Source: Alteromonadaceae bacterium | GTDB taxonomy: Bacteria > Pseudomonadota > Gammaproteobacteria > Pseudomonadales > Oleiphilaceae | Direction: 5' to 3' | Assembly (NCBI GenBank): GCA_013393545.1 | Contig: JABXHG010000001.1 | Span: 1 to 64,000 of the forward strand | Length of the DNA stretch: 64,000 nt | Part shown: positions 35,324-44,679 of the stretch, in pieces | Numbering within the stretch: the stretch's first letter is position 1 | Layout: each line of letters starts with the position of its first letter | Notes under the pieces: generated by a model | Told to the model about the DNA's origin: nothing | Databases searched by the model: none | Seen by the model: only the letters and a program-made list of their open reading frames with translations | Made by a program: the position numbers and the translations under genes

Positions 35324-36132
35324 GAGCCAGCCTGCCCGGTTGCCATCAAACTGGTGTTGTGTCTTACCGGCCGTATCACCGGAATGCCGGCGCTATCGTG
35401 CAGTAGTTCGACCGGCACTTGATAGAGTTCGCTCAGCATGGAGGGTTCGAGTACCTGATGGGGGGTGCCCTGTGCGTGAACGCGACCATCCCCCAGAAGG
35501 ATGACCTGATCGGCGAACTGGGCAGCCAGGCTCAGATCATGCAATACCGTTACGGTAATTAGTTTGCGTTGACGGGTTTCGCGGTTCACATGCTCCAGTA
35601 GAGACAGTTGATGATGCATGTCCAGAGCGCTGACTGGTTCGTCCAGTAGCAGAATGGATGGATTGCGCAACAGTGTCTGGCAGAACAAGGCAAGTTGCCG
35701 CTGGCCCCCGCTGAGGGTCTGAATATCCCGGTGCGCAAGGTGGGCTATGCCCACTTGTTGCATGATGGTCAGTGCACGGCTGAGTAGATCATCCCCCACG
35801 TGTAAATGCAGCGCGTCGAGCTGACCCAGCAGTACCACTTCCAGGACCGTCAGGGAGACATCCACATCGTTTCCCTGGGGCATGTAGCCTATGAGAGCAC
35901 GCCATTGGCGAAGATGCAGGCGTGAAAGCGTGGAATCACCATAGTGCACCTGCCCGCTTTCCAGCGAGATCTCACCGAACATGGCTTTGAGCAGGGAAGA
36001 CTTTCCGGTTCCGTTGGGGCCCAGAATGGCGTAGATCTGGCCCGGCTCGAAACACAGGGACACATTGCTGGCCGTGCAGGTATCGCCACGCTGAATGGTA
36101 GCGCTGGCGACTTCAAGTGTGAGGGTATTCAT
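35320..36132 (-). CDS. Fe3+-siderophore/haem-type ABC transporter ATP-binding protein
   Basis: A 270-residue ABC ATPase of the FecE/HmuV/BtuD class: Walker A GPNGTGKSS, Q-loop MPQGND, signature LSGGQRQLALF, Walker B ILLLDEPVSALD and H-loop VLHDLSLA. One base separates it from the permease stop. It energises uptake through the FecCD-type permease encoded directly upstream. The ligand may be a siderophore, haem or cobamide. Confidence 0.92.
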   Translation of the reverse strand: MNTLTLEVASATIQRGDTCTASNVSLCFEPGQIYAILGPNGTGKSSLLKAMFGEISLESGQVHYGDSTLSRLHLRQWRALIGYMPQGNDVDVSLTVLEVVLLGQLDALHLHVGDDLLSRALTIMQQVGIAHLAHRDIQTLSGGQRQLALFCQTLLRNPSILLLDEPVSALDMHHQLSLLEHVNRETRQRKLITVTVLHDLSLAAQFADQVILLGDGRVHAQGTPHQVLEPSMLSELYQVPVELLHDSAGIPVIRPVRHNTSLMATGQAGS

Positions 36133-36133
36133 A

Positions 36134-37174
36134 TCAGCGACGGCTCACGATAATCCAGAAAAAGAAAGGGACGCCGATAAAGGCGGTAACGATACCGACC
36201 GGGAACAAGGCTCCTGGCACAATGGACTTGGACAGTACCGACGAGGCCGAAAGGAAGGCCGCACCGGTGACCATGGATAACGGGACGAAGAAGCGCTGGT
36301 CTTCACCCACGAGCATTCTGGCAATATGCGGCGCTACCAGCCCAATGAAACCGATGACACCGACAAAACTGATGGCCACAGACGTCATCAAGGCGACCAG
36401 AAAAAGAACGGCCATGCGCAGTTTCCGGGTATCTACTCCCAGAGCGGATGCCCGCTGTTCTCCCATGCGTAGTGCTGTCAGTTGCCACGACAGCCGCATC
36501 AAGAGTGTTATGCAAACGGACGAGACCAACGCCGTAACGGCCAGTGTCGTCCAGGTTGTCTTGGTAAGGTTGCCAAATAACCAAAAGAGAATCTGCTGAC
36601 TGACTTCGGGCGCGGAAAGGTATTGAACCAGCGACAGCATCGATTGGAAAAGAAACAGAAGCGCAATACCCGTGAGAACGAGCATGGCGGAGGTCATATG
36701 GGAAATGGATGCAAAGAAAAACAGGATCCCGGATGCCACCATGGTCATCACAAAAGCGCCCAGAGGGACCGCTAACAACAATGGCAGCCCGAAACTTCCC
36801 ATTGCAATGACCAGTGATGCACCAAAGCCGGCAGCGGCGGCCAGGCCCAAGGTATAGGGGCTGGCCATGGGGTTGTTGAGCAGCGTTTGAATTTCAGCGC
36901 CTCCCACACCCAGGGCCGCTCCCACTACCAGCGCCATCAAGGCCATGGGAAGCCGTAGTTCCAAGACGATAACCCGGGTCATGTCGGCCACTTCCATACC
37001 AAACAATGCCCGGATTACATCAGCCAGAGGCACCATGGAGGGGCCTGTTGCTATATCCAGGAGCAGTGTGCCGAGTGCGGCCAGGGCGAGCCCCGCAATG
37101 ATGCGCCAGCGACGCCTTTCCAGGATACGCTGGCGTTGAATCGTCTCCTTGACAGAAACATCAAAGGTGCTCAT
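36134..37174 (-). CDS. FecCD-family ABC transporter permease
   Basis: A 346-residue inner-membrane permease with about ten helices and FecCD motifs: LRLPMALMALVVGAALGVGGAEIQ-type coupling start (around residues 75-95), ASPYTLGLAAAAGFGAS, GVIGFIGLVAPHIARM. It forms a homodimeric channel in the family. It lies nine bases after the binding-protein gene in the same operon. Confidence 0.92.
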   Translation of the reverse strand: MSTFDVSVKETIQRQRILERRRWRIIAGLALAALGTLLLDIATGPSMVPLADVIRALFGMEVADMTRVIVLELRLPMALMALVVGAALGVGGAEIQTLLNNPMASPYTLGLAAAAGFGASLVIAMGSFGLPLLLAVPLGAFVMTMVASGILFFFASISHMTSAMLVLTGIALLFLFQSMLSLVQYLSAPEVSQQILFWLFGNLTKTTWTTLAVTALVSSVCITLLMRLSWQLTALRMGEQRASALGVDTRKLRMAVLFLVALMTSVAISFVGVIGFIGLVAPHIARMLVGEDQRFFVPLSMVTGAAFLSASSVLSKSIVPGALFPVGIVTAFIGVPFFFWIIVSRR

Positions 37175-37183
37175 GAGCGACGC

Positions 37184-38326
37184 TTAGTTGTCGCTTTCAG
37201 GGAGTGAGACCATGAAGGTGCCCTCCGGAACCACAGGTAGATAGCGCTTGTGGAAATCAAGATAGGTCTGGCGCGGTGTTAGCTCGCTGAACAGTTCTGG
37301 GTAGGTGATCTGGGCGAAGTATTCGACCATGGCGCCGTCGGTAATAGAGCGTGAAGCCCCTTGATAAACGCCGTGAATGCGGCGGTTCTGCACGGCGGGT
37401 AGCGACTCCCATCCGGTGCGTTCGGTATAGCCCTGCAAGCGCCGTTGTGCTTCGTTTCGAGGAATGTCGATGCCCATGACCATGGCTTCGTCATTCTTGC
37501 CCAATTCGGTTTCCCTGCCAGCAATAATAACGACCTCAGGCTGGGAGGACAGTACCTGTTCAGGATTCATGGGCCCCCACCACCCGACATAGGGCAGGGC
37601 AATATTTTCTCCCCCAGTCATGGCAATCATTGCGCCCCACATGTTTTTACCATAGGTAAAGCCCAAGCCATCCGGCCCCTGATTGCCGAACTCCACATAA
37701 ACTCTTGGTTTGTCTTGGCCACTTTGCTCAATGCGTGACTGAATATTTTCAACAATATCGCGATATTCGGCAGAAATCTGGTCAGCGCGCTCTGTATCGC
37801 CGGCTATAATGCCAAGAAGCTCTGTGCTTCTCATGTGGCGTTCCAGTGTCTGGGCGTTGTAATCAACCACCAATACAGGGATTCCAGCCGACTGAATGCG
37901 ATTAACGTCCACGCCGAGGGCCTGGTATTGCCATTCAGCCAGTACCACGACATCTGGATTGAGCGACAGCACCTCTTCCAGAGAAAAAGTTCCGGCCTCG
38001 ACTTCTCCAACGTCCGCCAGTTCCTTCAGGCGAGGTACTTCAGAGCTGAATAGCTCCCAGCTTGCGGGGTTCCATACAGACCAGACGTCTTTCGAAAAGC
38101 CAACAACGTTATCGAGAGCATCGTCGCCGCCAATCGCCATGTAGTCGGGGTAATAAAAGCCCAACATCACGCGTTCAGCTGGAAGCTCAACTTCCACTTT
38201 TCGATCCAGAACATCGGTTAGCTCAACGGGTTCTGCCAGTAGCGGAGTTGAAAGCCCCGCAAATACGGTAGCCATTACCAAATGCCGGATTGAGCGGCGG
38301 AATCCCTGTTTGCCCATAACTGCCAT
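37184..38326 (-). CDS. Iron-siderophore-type periplasmic substrate-binding protein
   Basis: A 380-residue protein with a Sec signal (about 1-30, ending LLAEP), then the FecB/BtuF class III binding fold: ELTDVLDRKVEVELPAERV, LEEVLSLNPDVVVLAEW, and a long interlobe helix followed by GWESLPAVQNRRIHGVYQG. ATG 38326 is chosen for GGAG eight bases upstream. A Fur-box-like site lies 75 bases upstream. It is the first gene of a four-gene operon with permease, ATPase and ATP-grasp. Confidence 0.9.
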   Translation of the reverse strand: MAVMGKQGFRRSIRHLVMATVFAGLSTPLLAEPVELTDVLDRKVEVELPAERVMLGFYYPDYMAIGGDDALDNVVGFSKDVWSVWNPASWELFSSEVPRLKELADVGEVEAGTFSLEEVLSLNPDVVVLAEWQYQALGVDVNRIQSAGIPVLVVDYNAQTLERHMRSTELLGIIAGDTERADQISAEYRDIVENIQSRIEQSGQDKPRVYVEFGNQGPDGLGFTYGKNMWGAMIAMTGGENIALPYVGWWGPMNPEQVLSSQPEVVIIAGRETELGKNDEAMVMGIDIPRNEAQRRLQGYTERTGWESLPAVQNRRIHGVYQGASRSITDGAMVEYFAQITYPELFSELTPRQTYLDFHKRYLPVVPEGTFMVSLPESDN

Positions 38327-38400
38327 GTGAGTACTCCAAAAAATGCGAAGTGCATACGTTGTTGATTTGCAGGTGATACTAACAAAAATCGGGTACAGGT

Positions 38401-38419
38401 AATAGTGATTGTCATTTAT
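38401..38419 (-). promoter_or_regulatory. Fur-box-like operator
   Basis: The sequence at these bases matches the 19-bp Fur consensus at about 12 positions by eye, with the inner GAT/GTCAT core kept. Located upstream of the iron-type binding-protein gene, it fits iron-repressed expression. The assignment is by motif only. Confidence 0.5.
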
Positions 38420-38617
38420 ATTTTTGCGTAAAATCAATTCCTGTTCAGTTTCAGTCTCAACAAGTCGGCTCGCGCAACAGGCACTGGTGATAACAAATCC
38501 GTTCAAACTGCTGGTAGTTCTCTTTGAGTGCGGGGCAGCTCGATTCGGTGGACCCGAGATGCAGGTGCATTTGCTAACATGCAAATTCTTTATTCTGAAA
38601 GCGATTGAGTCCTGAGA

Positions 38618-40387
38618 ATGAGCTCCACCTTCAAGCTCCGCCCCTACCAGCGGGAGGCGGTCGACGCCACGATTCGGCATTTCCGCCAGTCGGATGAGTC
38701 CGCCGTCATCGTGCTGCCCACCGGCGCGGGCAAAAGCCTGGTCATCGCCGAGCTGGCTCGTTTGGCCCGGCGCAGGATTCTGGTGCTGACTCACGTGAAA
38801 GAGCTGGTGGAGCAGAACCACGCCAAGTACCAGAGCTATGGCTTAACGGGCGGAGTCTTCTCGGCCGGGCTCAAACGCAAGGACAGCCGGCATCAGGTGA
38901 CCTTCGCCAGCGTTCAGTCTGTGGCGGCGAATCTGGACCAGTTCCGGGACGAATACTCGCTGGTGATCATCGATGAGTGTCATCGGGTGAGCGGAGAGGA
39001 CACCAGTCAGTACCAGCGCATTATCGAGTTGCTGCGCCAGCAGAACGATTCCCTAAAAGTGCTAGGGCTCACCGCCACTCCCTACCGCCTCGCCATGGGC
39101 TGGATCTACCGCTACCACTACCGGGGCTTTGTGCGCGGTGACGAAGACAAGCCGTTTCAGCACTGCATCTACGAACTGCCGCTGAGTTTCATGATCAACC
39201 GGGGGTACCTCACCAAACCCGAGCTGGTGAACGCGGCGGTGGCGCAATACGATTTCTCTGCACTGCCCAGTGACCGCTTCGGCGAATACGCCGAGAAAGA
39301 CGTCAATCAGCTGCTGAGCAAGCACCAACGGGTGACCCGGGCCATCATCGAGCAGGTGGTGGAGCTTGCCGCCGAGCGTCAGGGCGTGATGATCTTTGCC
39401 GCCACGGTGGACCACGCTCGGGAAATCACCGGCTACCTGCCGGAACACGAAACCGCGCTGGTGACCGGCGCAACGGACATGAACGAACGGGCGCAGCTGA
39501 TCCAGGGTTTCAAACAGCGCCAGTTGAAGTACCTGGTGAATGTATCCGTGCTCACCACGGGCTTCGATGCGCCCCATGTGGATTTTATCGCCATTCTTCG
39601 CCCGACCCAGTCAGTTAGCCTGTATCAGCAGATCGTCGGCCGGGGCCTTCGGCTGGATGAGGGCAAGCGTGACTGCCTGGTGATTGATTACGCAGGCAAC
39701 AGCGTGAACCTGCATCACCCGGAGGTGGGCGAGCCCAAACCGGACCCGGACAGTGAGCCGGTGCAGGTGTTCTGCCCGGGCTGCGGGTTTGCCAATATTT
39801 TCTGGGGCAAGACCGACAGCGAGGGTCGCGTGGTTGAGCACTACGGGCGCCGTTGTCAGGGGCTGCTCGGGGCGGCGGAAGGCGAAGAGCCGGCTCTGCA
39901 GAAGGGCCGCTCGGAGCAGTGCGATTACCGGTTCCGCTTCAAGGAATGCCGCCACTGCGGTGCCGAGAATGACATCGCCGCTCGCAAGTGCCATGAGTGC
40001 GAAAGTGCGATCATTGATCCGGACGACCAATTAAAAGATGCCCTGAAGCTGAAAGATGCCATGGTGATTCGCTGTGCCGGAATCACGCTGAATTCGACTG
40101 GTAGCAAGCTGAAAATCACTTATCACGGCGAGGACGGAGAAGAACTCGGCGAGACCTTTGATTTCAGCAAGCCCGGCCAGCGCGCGGTTTTCAACAAGCT
40201 TTTCGGGCGGCGGTTCGCCAACAGCCAGGCGCCGAAGACCTTTAACACGGCGGGCGACGTGCTGGAAATGCAGGCGCTGTTGTCGGCCCCGGATTTCGTG
40301 ATCGCCCGCAAGCACAAGTACTACTGGCAGGTGCAGGAGCGGATGTTTGATTACCAGGGTAATTACCGGAAGGCGTATGAGGCCTGA
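38618..40387 (+). CDS. radD: DNA repair helicase RadD (YejH)
   Basis: A 589-residue SF2 helicase, matching E. coli RadD length (586). Walker A PTGAGKS, motif II DECH, motif III LTATP, motif [10 protein letters not shown] are present, followed by the zinc region ([24 protein letters not shown]) of RadD. RadD acts in double-strand-break and crosslink repair with RecA. ATG 38618 has a weak site. It is convergent with a RelE/ParD-type pair seven bases after its stop. Confidence 0.93.
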   Translation: MSSTFKLRPYQREAVDATIRHFRQSDESAVIVLPTGAGKSLVIAELARLARRRILVLTHVKELVEQNHAKYQSYGLTGGVFSAGLKRKDSRHQVTFASVQSVAANLDQFRDEYSLVIIDECHRVSGEDTSQYQRIIELLRQQNDSLKVLGLTATPYRLAMGWIYRYHYRGFVRGDEDKPFQHCIYELPLSFMINRGYLTKPELVNAAVAQYDFSALPSDRFGEYAEKDVNQLLSKHQRVTRAIIEQVVELAAERQGVMIFAATVDHAREITGYLPEHETALVTGATDMNERAQLIQGFKQRQLKYLVNVSVLTTGFDAPHVDFIAILRPTQSVSLYQQIVGRGLRLDEGKRDCLVIDYAGNSVNLHHPEVGEPKPDPDSEPVQVFCPGCGFANIFWGKTDSEGRVVEHYGRRCQGLLGAAEGEEPALQKGRSEQCDYRFRFKECRHCGAENDIAARKCHECESAIIDPDDQLKDALKLKDAMVIRCAGITLNSTGSKLKITYHGEDGEELGETFDFSKPGQRAVFNKLFGRRFANSQAPKTFNTAGDVLEMQALLSAPDFVIARKHKYYWQVQERMFDYQGNYRKAYEA

Positions 40388-40394
40388 GACGCTT

Positions 40395-40679
40395 CTATCG
40401 TTTCAGATCGCGGTAGAAGTTTTCATGTGAGCCCAGTGCCATCAACTCCAGCACCAGCTTGCCATCGTCAAAGTGATAGCCCAGCAAGGTGAGCTGCTTG
40501 TTCATCTTGAATTTATAGACGCGAAGAAACGCCAGGTCACCTTTTTTCTGGGTGCCCAGGGTGGGGCATTTCATCAACTCTTTTACAGCCGCGTCCAAAT
40601 CTTGCTTTTGGTTCGGCTTTAGCTTCTTTACCGCTTTTTTGAACGTGGGCGTCTGCAGTACGGCGGTGATTTCAGCCAA
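40395..40679 (-). CDS. RelE/ParE-family toxin
   Basis: A 94-residue small basic protein from TTG 40679: VLQTPTFKKAVKKLKPNQKQDLDAAVKEL (helical hairpin around residues 5-35), LAFLRVYKFKMNKQLTLLGYHFDDG and the C-terminal LMALGSHENFYRDLKR, fitting RelE/ParE toxins. The TTG lies inside the antitoxin stop region (8-base overlap), giving translational coupling. An ATG further upstream would give an odd N-terminal extension overlapping the antitoxin. Target unproven. Confidence 0.8.
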   Translation of the reverse strand: MAEITAVLQTPTFKKAVKKLKPNQKQDLDAAVKELMKCPTLGTQKKGDLAFLRVYKFKMNKQLTLLGYHFDDGKLVLELMALGSHENFYRDLKR

Positions 40680-40893
40680 AATCGTATGTCTCCAGCTTCC
40701 CTGCTTCCCGTTCGGCTTGTGCAATGATGGCCTGCCGGACAAATTCGTAAGGCAAATCCGGGTTGTCTTCCATCATTTCACCAATCTTGGCCCAATGTTC
40801 GATTTGTTTGGGAGTAGTGCGATTCAAGGCTTTGGCGATAATGCTGGCTTTTTGAACCAGCTCTTCATCCAGCCGCACACTGTTCGTAGCCAT
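40672..40893 (-). CDS. ParD-like antitoxin
   Basis: A 73-residue protein: NSVRLDEELVQKASIIAKALN ribbon-helix-helix then PKQIEHWAKIGEMMEDNPDLPYEFV, the ParD-like family pattern (PF11903). It precedes its toxin and overlaps it. Likely represses its own operon. Both genes look intact. Confidence 0.85.
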   Translation of the reverse strand: MATNSVRLDEELVQKASIIAKALNRTTPKQIEHWAKIGEMMEDNPDLPYEFVRQAIIAQAEREAGKLETYDFG

Positions 40894-40957
40894 GGTAATA
40901 CCTCAAAAAATTCAAATGATGCAACTTGCGTCAATTGTAGCAGAGGCGGAAGTTGTG

Positions 40958-41041
40958 TCATTCCTCATAAATCATTTTCCGGGTCATCCCGCCGTCGATT
41001 ACAAAGTTCTGCCCCGTCACAAAGCGCGCCTCCGGTGACAA
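40958..41041 (-). pseudogene. 3' stub of a short-chain dehydrogenase gene (copy 1)
   Basis: The minus strand reads [18 protein letters not shown] then MTRKMIYEE and stop: the conserved SDR C-terminus after the last Rossmann strand. No further SDR sequence exists upstream. A related stub in the same orientation lies at 42841-42924, so the two form about 84-bp direct repeats around the DUF938 and aldo/keto reductase genes. Confidence 0.75.
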
Positions 41042-41120
41042 GTGGTCGCTATCGGTTCAGTAAGCGCTCATTCACCTGTCCGCTGGCGCAAGTGAAGACA
41101 GATCTTTATATCCATCAAGG

Positions 41121-41720
41121 TTAGACATGCCGAAACACCAATAGCTGGTTATTGGCCGGCATGGGGTGATTTTCCACCAGCCGTATACCGGCGGATTCCG
41201 CCAGGGCGCTGAGATCGGCCAAATCCCGGATGCCCATGTGGCCGGCTTGGGCTCTCAGGTGCTGGTCAAACCGGCGGTTGCTGTCACTGGTGTATTCGTC
41301 CTGGTGGTTGAACGGGCCATAAAGGCAGAAGGCGCCGTCTTCCAACAGCCGTTCGCCAATCCCACGAAACATCTGTTCCACTTCCGGCCAGGCCATGATG
41401 TGGGCGGTGTTGGCGGAGAAGGCCCATTGGAAAGTGTCTACCGGCCAGTTTGCATCGCCCACATCCAGTTCAATGATGGGTAGTATGTTGGGCAGGGCAG
41501 CTTGCGCCAACCGCCCATGGCATAGGTGTGAGGAGTCCGGATGGTCGCTCGGTTGCCATTGCAGGTGGGGCATGGCGCTGGCGAAATGCACGGCGTGTTG
41601 CCCGGTGAGTGTGCCGATCTCCAGAACCTTGCCGGGAGCCACAAAAACCGCCTGTAGCCGCGCCAGAATCGGGGCCTTGTTGTTCTCGCAGGCCTGGGAA
41701 AAGGGCAAATGATTGGTCAT
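41121..41720 (-). CDS. DUF938 family SAM-dependent methyltransferase-like protein
   Basis: A 199-residue protein with LEIGTLTGQHAVHFASAMPHL (SAM motif I), WQPSDHPDS, and FQWAFSANTAHIMAWPEVE, GAFCLYGPFNHQ as in DUF938. Function unknown. ATG 41720 begins MTNHLPFSQACENNK, the family start. It is divergent from the aldo/keto reductase gene. Confidence 0.85.
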   Translation of the reverse strand: MTNHLPFSQACENNKAPILARLQAVFVAPGKVLEIGTLTGQHAVHFASAMPHLQWQPSDHPDSSHLCHGRLAQAALPNILPIIELDVGDANWPVDTFQWAFSANTAHIMAWPEVEQMFRGIGERLLEDGAFCLYGPFNHQDEYTSDSNRRFDQHLRAQAGHMGIRDLADLSALAESAGIRLVENHPMPANNQLLVFRHV

Positions 41721-41837
41721 TGGGGCAAACGTCTCTCTCGTCAGGGGTTGAATTCCCATGCTCCCCGAAGCATGTCTTGAATACAACGCTTTCACAGCGC
41801 CACCTGACAAGCGGCGCTTTTGGTAATGGGAGGACCC

Positions 41838-42827
41838 ATGGAAAAGCAGAAGTTCGGTAACACAGACATTGAAGTAACCCCCGTTGGGCTTGGCACCTGG
41901 GCTATTGGCGGCTGGATGTGGGGCGGCACCGACGAAGCCCAGTCCATCGACACCATTCACCGGGCCGTGGATAAAGGCATTGGTCTGGTGGACACCGCGC
42001 CGGTTTATGGTTTCGGCCGTTCCGAGGAAATTGTCGGTAAGGCCCTGGCCGGAGGCCGCCGTGATCAGGTTGCCCTGGCCACCAAGGTGGCTCTGAACTG
42101 GAATGATGATCAGGACAAAGTCTGGCGTGATGCTTCCGCCGCACGTATCGAGCGGGAAGTGGACGATTCCCTCAAGCGCCTCCAGACGGATCACATCGAC
42201 ATCTACCAGGTTCACTGGCCAGACCCGAAGACCCCCATGGACGAGACCGCCCGGGCGCTTGAAAAACTCTACCAGGCCGGGAAAATCCGGGCCATTGGTG
42301 TCAGTAACTTCACCCCGGACCAGATGGACGAGTTGCGCAAGCACGTGCCCCTGCACAGCCTGCAGCCTCCGTATAACCTGTTCGAGAGGGGCATTGAGCA
42401 GGATGTTCTGCCGTACTGCCGGGAAAACGGCATTGCCACGATCACCTACGGCGGGCTGTGTCGCGGCCTCCTGACCGGCAAAATGCGGGAAGATACCCGG
42501 TTCACCGGCGACGACTTGCGCAAGAATGACCCGAAATTCCAGGGCGATCGCTATCAGCATTACCTGAAGGCTGTCGCTGAGCTGGACCAGTTTGCCCGGG
42601 AGCGGTATCAGAAAAACGTGTTGGCCCTGGCGCTGCGCTGGTTGGTAGACCAACCGGGCGTGACCACCGCGCTCTGGGGCGCAAGACGGCCGGACCAGCT
42701 GGACCCGGTGGATGACATTGAAGGCTGGTCGCTGGATGAGGATGCGATGGCCACCATTGATGGCATCCTGGAGCAGTGCATTACCGACCCGGTGGGGCCG
42801 GAGTTCATGGCGCCGCCGTCGCGTTGA
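41838..42827 (+). CDS. Aldo/keto reductase
   Basis: A 329-residue TIM-barrel oxidoreductase, NADPH-dependent in the family. The catalytic tetrad is visible: Asp and Tyr in DTAPVYGFGRSE, Lys in LATKV, His in YQVHWPD; cofactor region ALRWLVDQPGVTTALWGARRPDQL. GGGAGGA precedes ATG 41838. A hairpin AGCGCC/GGCGCT followed by TTTT lies in the leader (41796-41821) and could attenuate. Substrate unknown. Confidence 0.92.
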   Translation: MEKQKFGNTDIEVTPVGLGTWAIGGWMWGGTDEAQSIDTIHRAVDKGIGLVDTAPVYGFGRSEEIVGKALAGGRRDQVALATKVALNWNDDQDKVWRDASAARIEREVDDSLKRLQTDHIDIYQVHWPDPKTPMDETARALEKLYQAGKIRAIGVSNFTPDQMDELRKHVPLHSLQPPYNLFERGIEQDVLPYCRENGIATITYGGLCRGLLTGKMREDTRFTGDDLRKNDPKFQGDRYQHYLKAVAELDQFARERYQKNVLALALRWLVDQPGVTTALWGARRPDQLDPVDDIEGWSLDEDAMATIDGILEQCITDPVGPEFMAPPSR

Positions 42828-42840
42828 TGATTTGGGGCGC

Positions 42841-42924
42841 TTAATCCTCATAAATCATTTTGCGGGTCATGTCCCCATCAATCACGAAATTTTGGCCCGC
42901 CACAAAAGGGGGCCTCCGGTGACA
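42841..42924 (-). pseudogene. 3' stub of a short-chain dehydrogenase gene (copy 2)
   Basis: The minus strand encodes [21 protein letters not shown] and stop after an upstream frame slip, clearly related to the stub at 40958. It has an extra base in the CCGGAGG-to-TTTGTG part and several substitutions (GG to GD), so it is more decayed. Confidence 0.7.
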
Positions 42925-43032
42925 CTAGGTACCACAATGGCGGCTAAAGGTTCCCATGCGCCGGGGGCTCCGGTATGGTCTGCTCCGGTAAACTTGACCC
43001 TTTAGGTCCATATTCAGAGGAGGTAACAGACC

Positions 43033-43506
43033 GTGCAATCCACGCTGAAATTAATGATTGGCGCATTGCTCCTGGCCATCATCATGCCGCTGGCTCCGGC
43101 GCACGCAGGCGACAACGCCGATGATGCCACGGTGGAAGCTCTGCGCGAAGATGTTGCAAACCTGAACCGGGAGCTGCAGGAGTTCACGGCTGAGCGGCGT
43201 GAACGTTTGATGATGGATATCGAAGACGTTCTGGATTCCATTGATGCTCGGATAGCTGCATTGGAATCGCGGCTGCGTGAGAACCGGAATAAAGTGGACC
43301 AGTTAACCCGGGCGCAGGCACAAACTGCATTGGCCTCGCTGCGCCGTGAGCGGGCACGGGTAACCGAGTGGTACCAGCGAATGGAAGATAGCGCTAACTT
43401 TACCTGGGAATCCATGAAAGAAGGCTTTAACGAGGCGTTCGGTCAGCTTTCCGAAGATTGGGAAAGTGCCGAGCAGGCAGTACGGGACGCCGACGAACAA
43501 CAGTGA
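43033..43506 (+). CDS. Periplasmic coiled-coil protein
   Basis: A 157-residue protein starting at GTG 43033, with GAGGAGG well placed upstream. Signal peptide 1-25 (cleavage after AHA); the mature part is a long charged helix (LREDVANLNRELQEFTAERR, ARIAALESRLRENRNKV, ASLRRERARVTEWYQRM), predicted coiled coil. No enzymatic motif. Likely an envelope structural or stress protein. Confidence 0.7.
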   Translation: MQSTLKLMIGALLLAIIMPLAPAHAGDNADDATVEALREDVANLNRELQEFTAERRERLMMDIEDVLDSIDARIAALESRLRENRNKVDQLTRAQAQTALASLRRERARVTEWYQRMEDSANFTWESMKEGFNEAFGQLSEDWESAEQAVRDADEQQ

Positions 43507-43540
43507 CAATTAACCAGTGGCTGCAGTCGGTTAATGTGTA

Positions 43541-44554
43541 TTAACGGCTCTGATAAAAGCTTTTGATGGCCTGCAGCAAAGTGTCGATGTCCGGCTGACT
43601 GATATCCACGTGGGTAACAAACCGGATGGGGTTGGCCACTTTGATCAGAATGCCCTCACGCGCCAGATAATCGCTCAGTTCTCCAGTTTTGCCCAGGCGG
43701 CAGCGGGCGTGAACCATATTGGTTTGAGGGCTGTCGGGGGCTACTTCCAGTTCGGGGATGCTGGCCAGCCCTCTGGCCAGGTACTGCGCATTGGCGTGGT
43801 CGTCCTGCAGGCGCAGGGGTCCCTGCTCCAGCGCGATCTGCCCGGCAGCGGCCAGTATGCCGGCCTGGCGCATGCCGCCACCGACCATTTTTCGCAGCCG
43901 CCTGGCCCGTTCGATAAAGGCTCCGGGGCCCAGCAGCAAGGAGCCCACGGGTGCCCCCAGTCCTTTTGACAAACAGACGCTGACCGAATCGTAGTACCGT
44001 GTGATGTCGGTTATGTCGCAACCCGTTTCTACCGCAGCATTGAAGACCCGGGCGCCATCCAGGTGCAACAGGAGCCCATGGTTGTCGCAGAATTGGCGGG
44101 CCTGTTGCTGGTAGTCCAGAGACAGTACCCGGCCGCCGATGGTGTTTTCCAGCGACAGCAGGCGGGTGATGGCAAAGTGCGCGTCGGCCGGTTTGATGGC
44201 GGCGCGGGCCTTGTCCAGGCTGATGCTGCCATCGGGCTCGTTTTCAATCGGCTGTGGCTGCACACTGCCCAATACGGCAGCACCGCCGCCTTCATAGCGG
44301 TAGTTGTGGGCGTTCTGCCCGCACAGGTATTCATCTCCCCGGCCACAATGGGCCATGATGGCCAGCAGGTTGGCCTGAGTGCCGCTGGCGGTGAACAAGG
44401 CGGCTTCAAAGCCCAGGCGTTCGGCGGCGTAGCTCTGCAGGCGGTTAATGGTCGGGTCATCTCCGTAAACATCGTCGCCCACTTCGGCATTGGCCATGGC
44501 TTCGCGCATGGCCGTGGTCGGCTGGGTTACCGTGTCGCTGCGGAAATCGATCAT
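43541..44554 (-). CDS. ltaE: Low-specificity L-threonine aldolase
   Basis: A 337-residue PLP enzyme that cleaves threonine/allo-threonine to glycine and acetaldehyde. It starts MIDFRSDTVTQPT, has GDDVYGDDPT, HLDGARVFNA, and the PLP-lysine in SVCLSKGLGAPVGS. ATG 44554 is the family start, though the frame continues upstream 33 codons. It is divergent from the NAD(P)-binding protein gene. Confidence 0.93.
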   Translation of the reverse strand: MIDFRSDTVTQPTTAMREAMANAEVGDDVYGDDPTINRLQSYAAERLGFEAALFTASGTQANLLAIMAHCGRGDEYLCGQNAHNYRYEGGGAAVLGSVQPQPIENEPDGSISLDKARAAIKPADAHFAITRLLSLENTIGGRVLSLDYQQQARQFCDNHGLLLHLDGARVFNAAVETGCDITDITRYYDSVSVCLSKGLGAPVGSLLLGPGAFIERARRLRKMVGGGMRQAGILAAAGQIALEQGPLRLQDDHANAQYLARGLASIPELEVAPDSPQTNMVHARCRLGKTGELSDYLAREGILIKVANPIRFVTHVDISQPDIDTLLQAIKSFYQSR

Positions 44555-44679
44555 GTGCAGTGCGCCTCGTCTTGTCTGGAAAGCGTTCGCCGGAGCCGGC
44601 CCGGTGACCTTGAATTGTGCCTGCCGCGCATTCAGGGATAAAGTGTCAGTCATTACTCAAAGGAATCAGGAGAGTTTTC

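Noticed and set aside
41721..42851. Long upstream extension of the DUF938 frame antisense to the aldo/keto reductase
   Set aside because: The family start is at 41720; the extension lies fully antisense to a strong gene.
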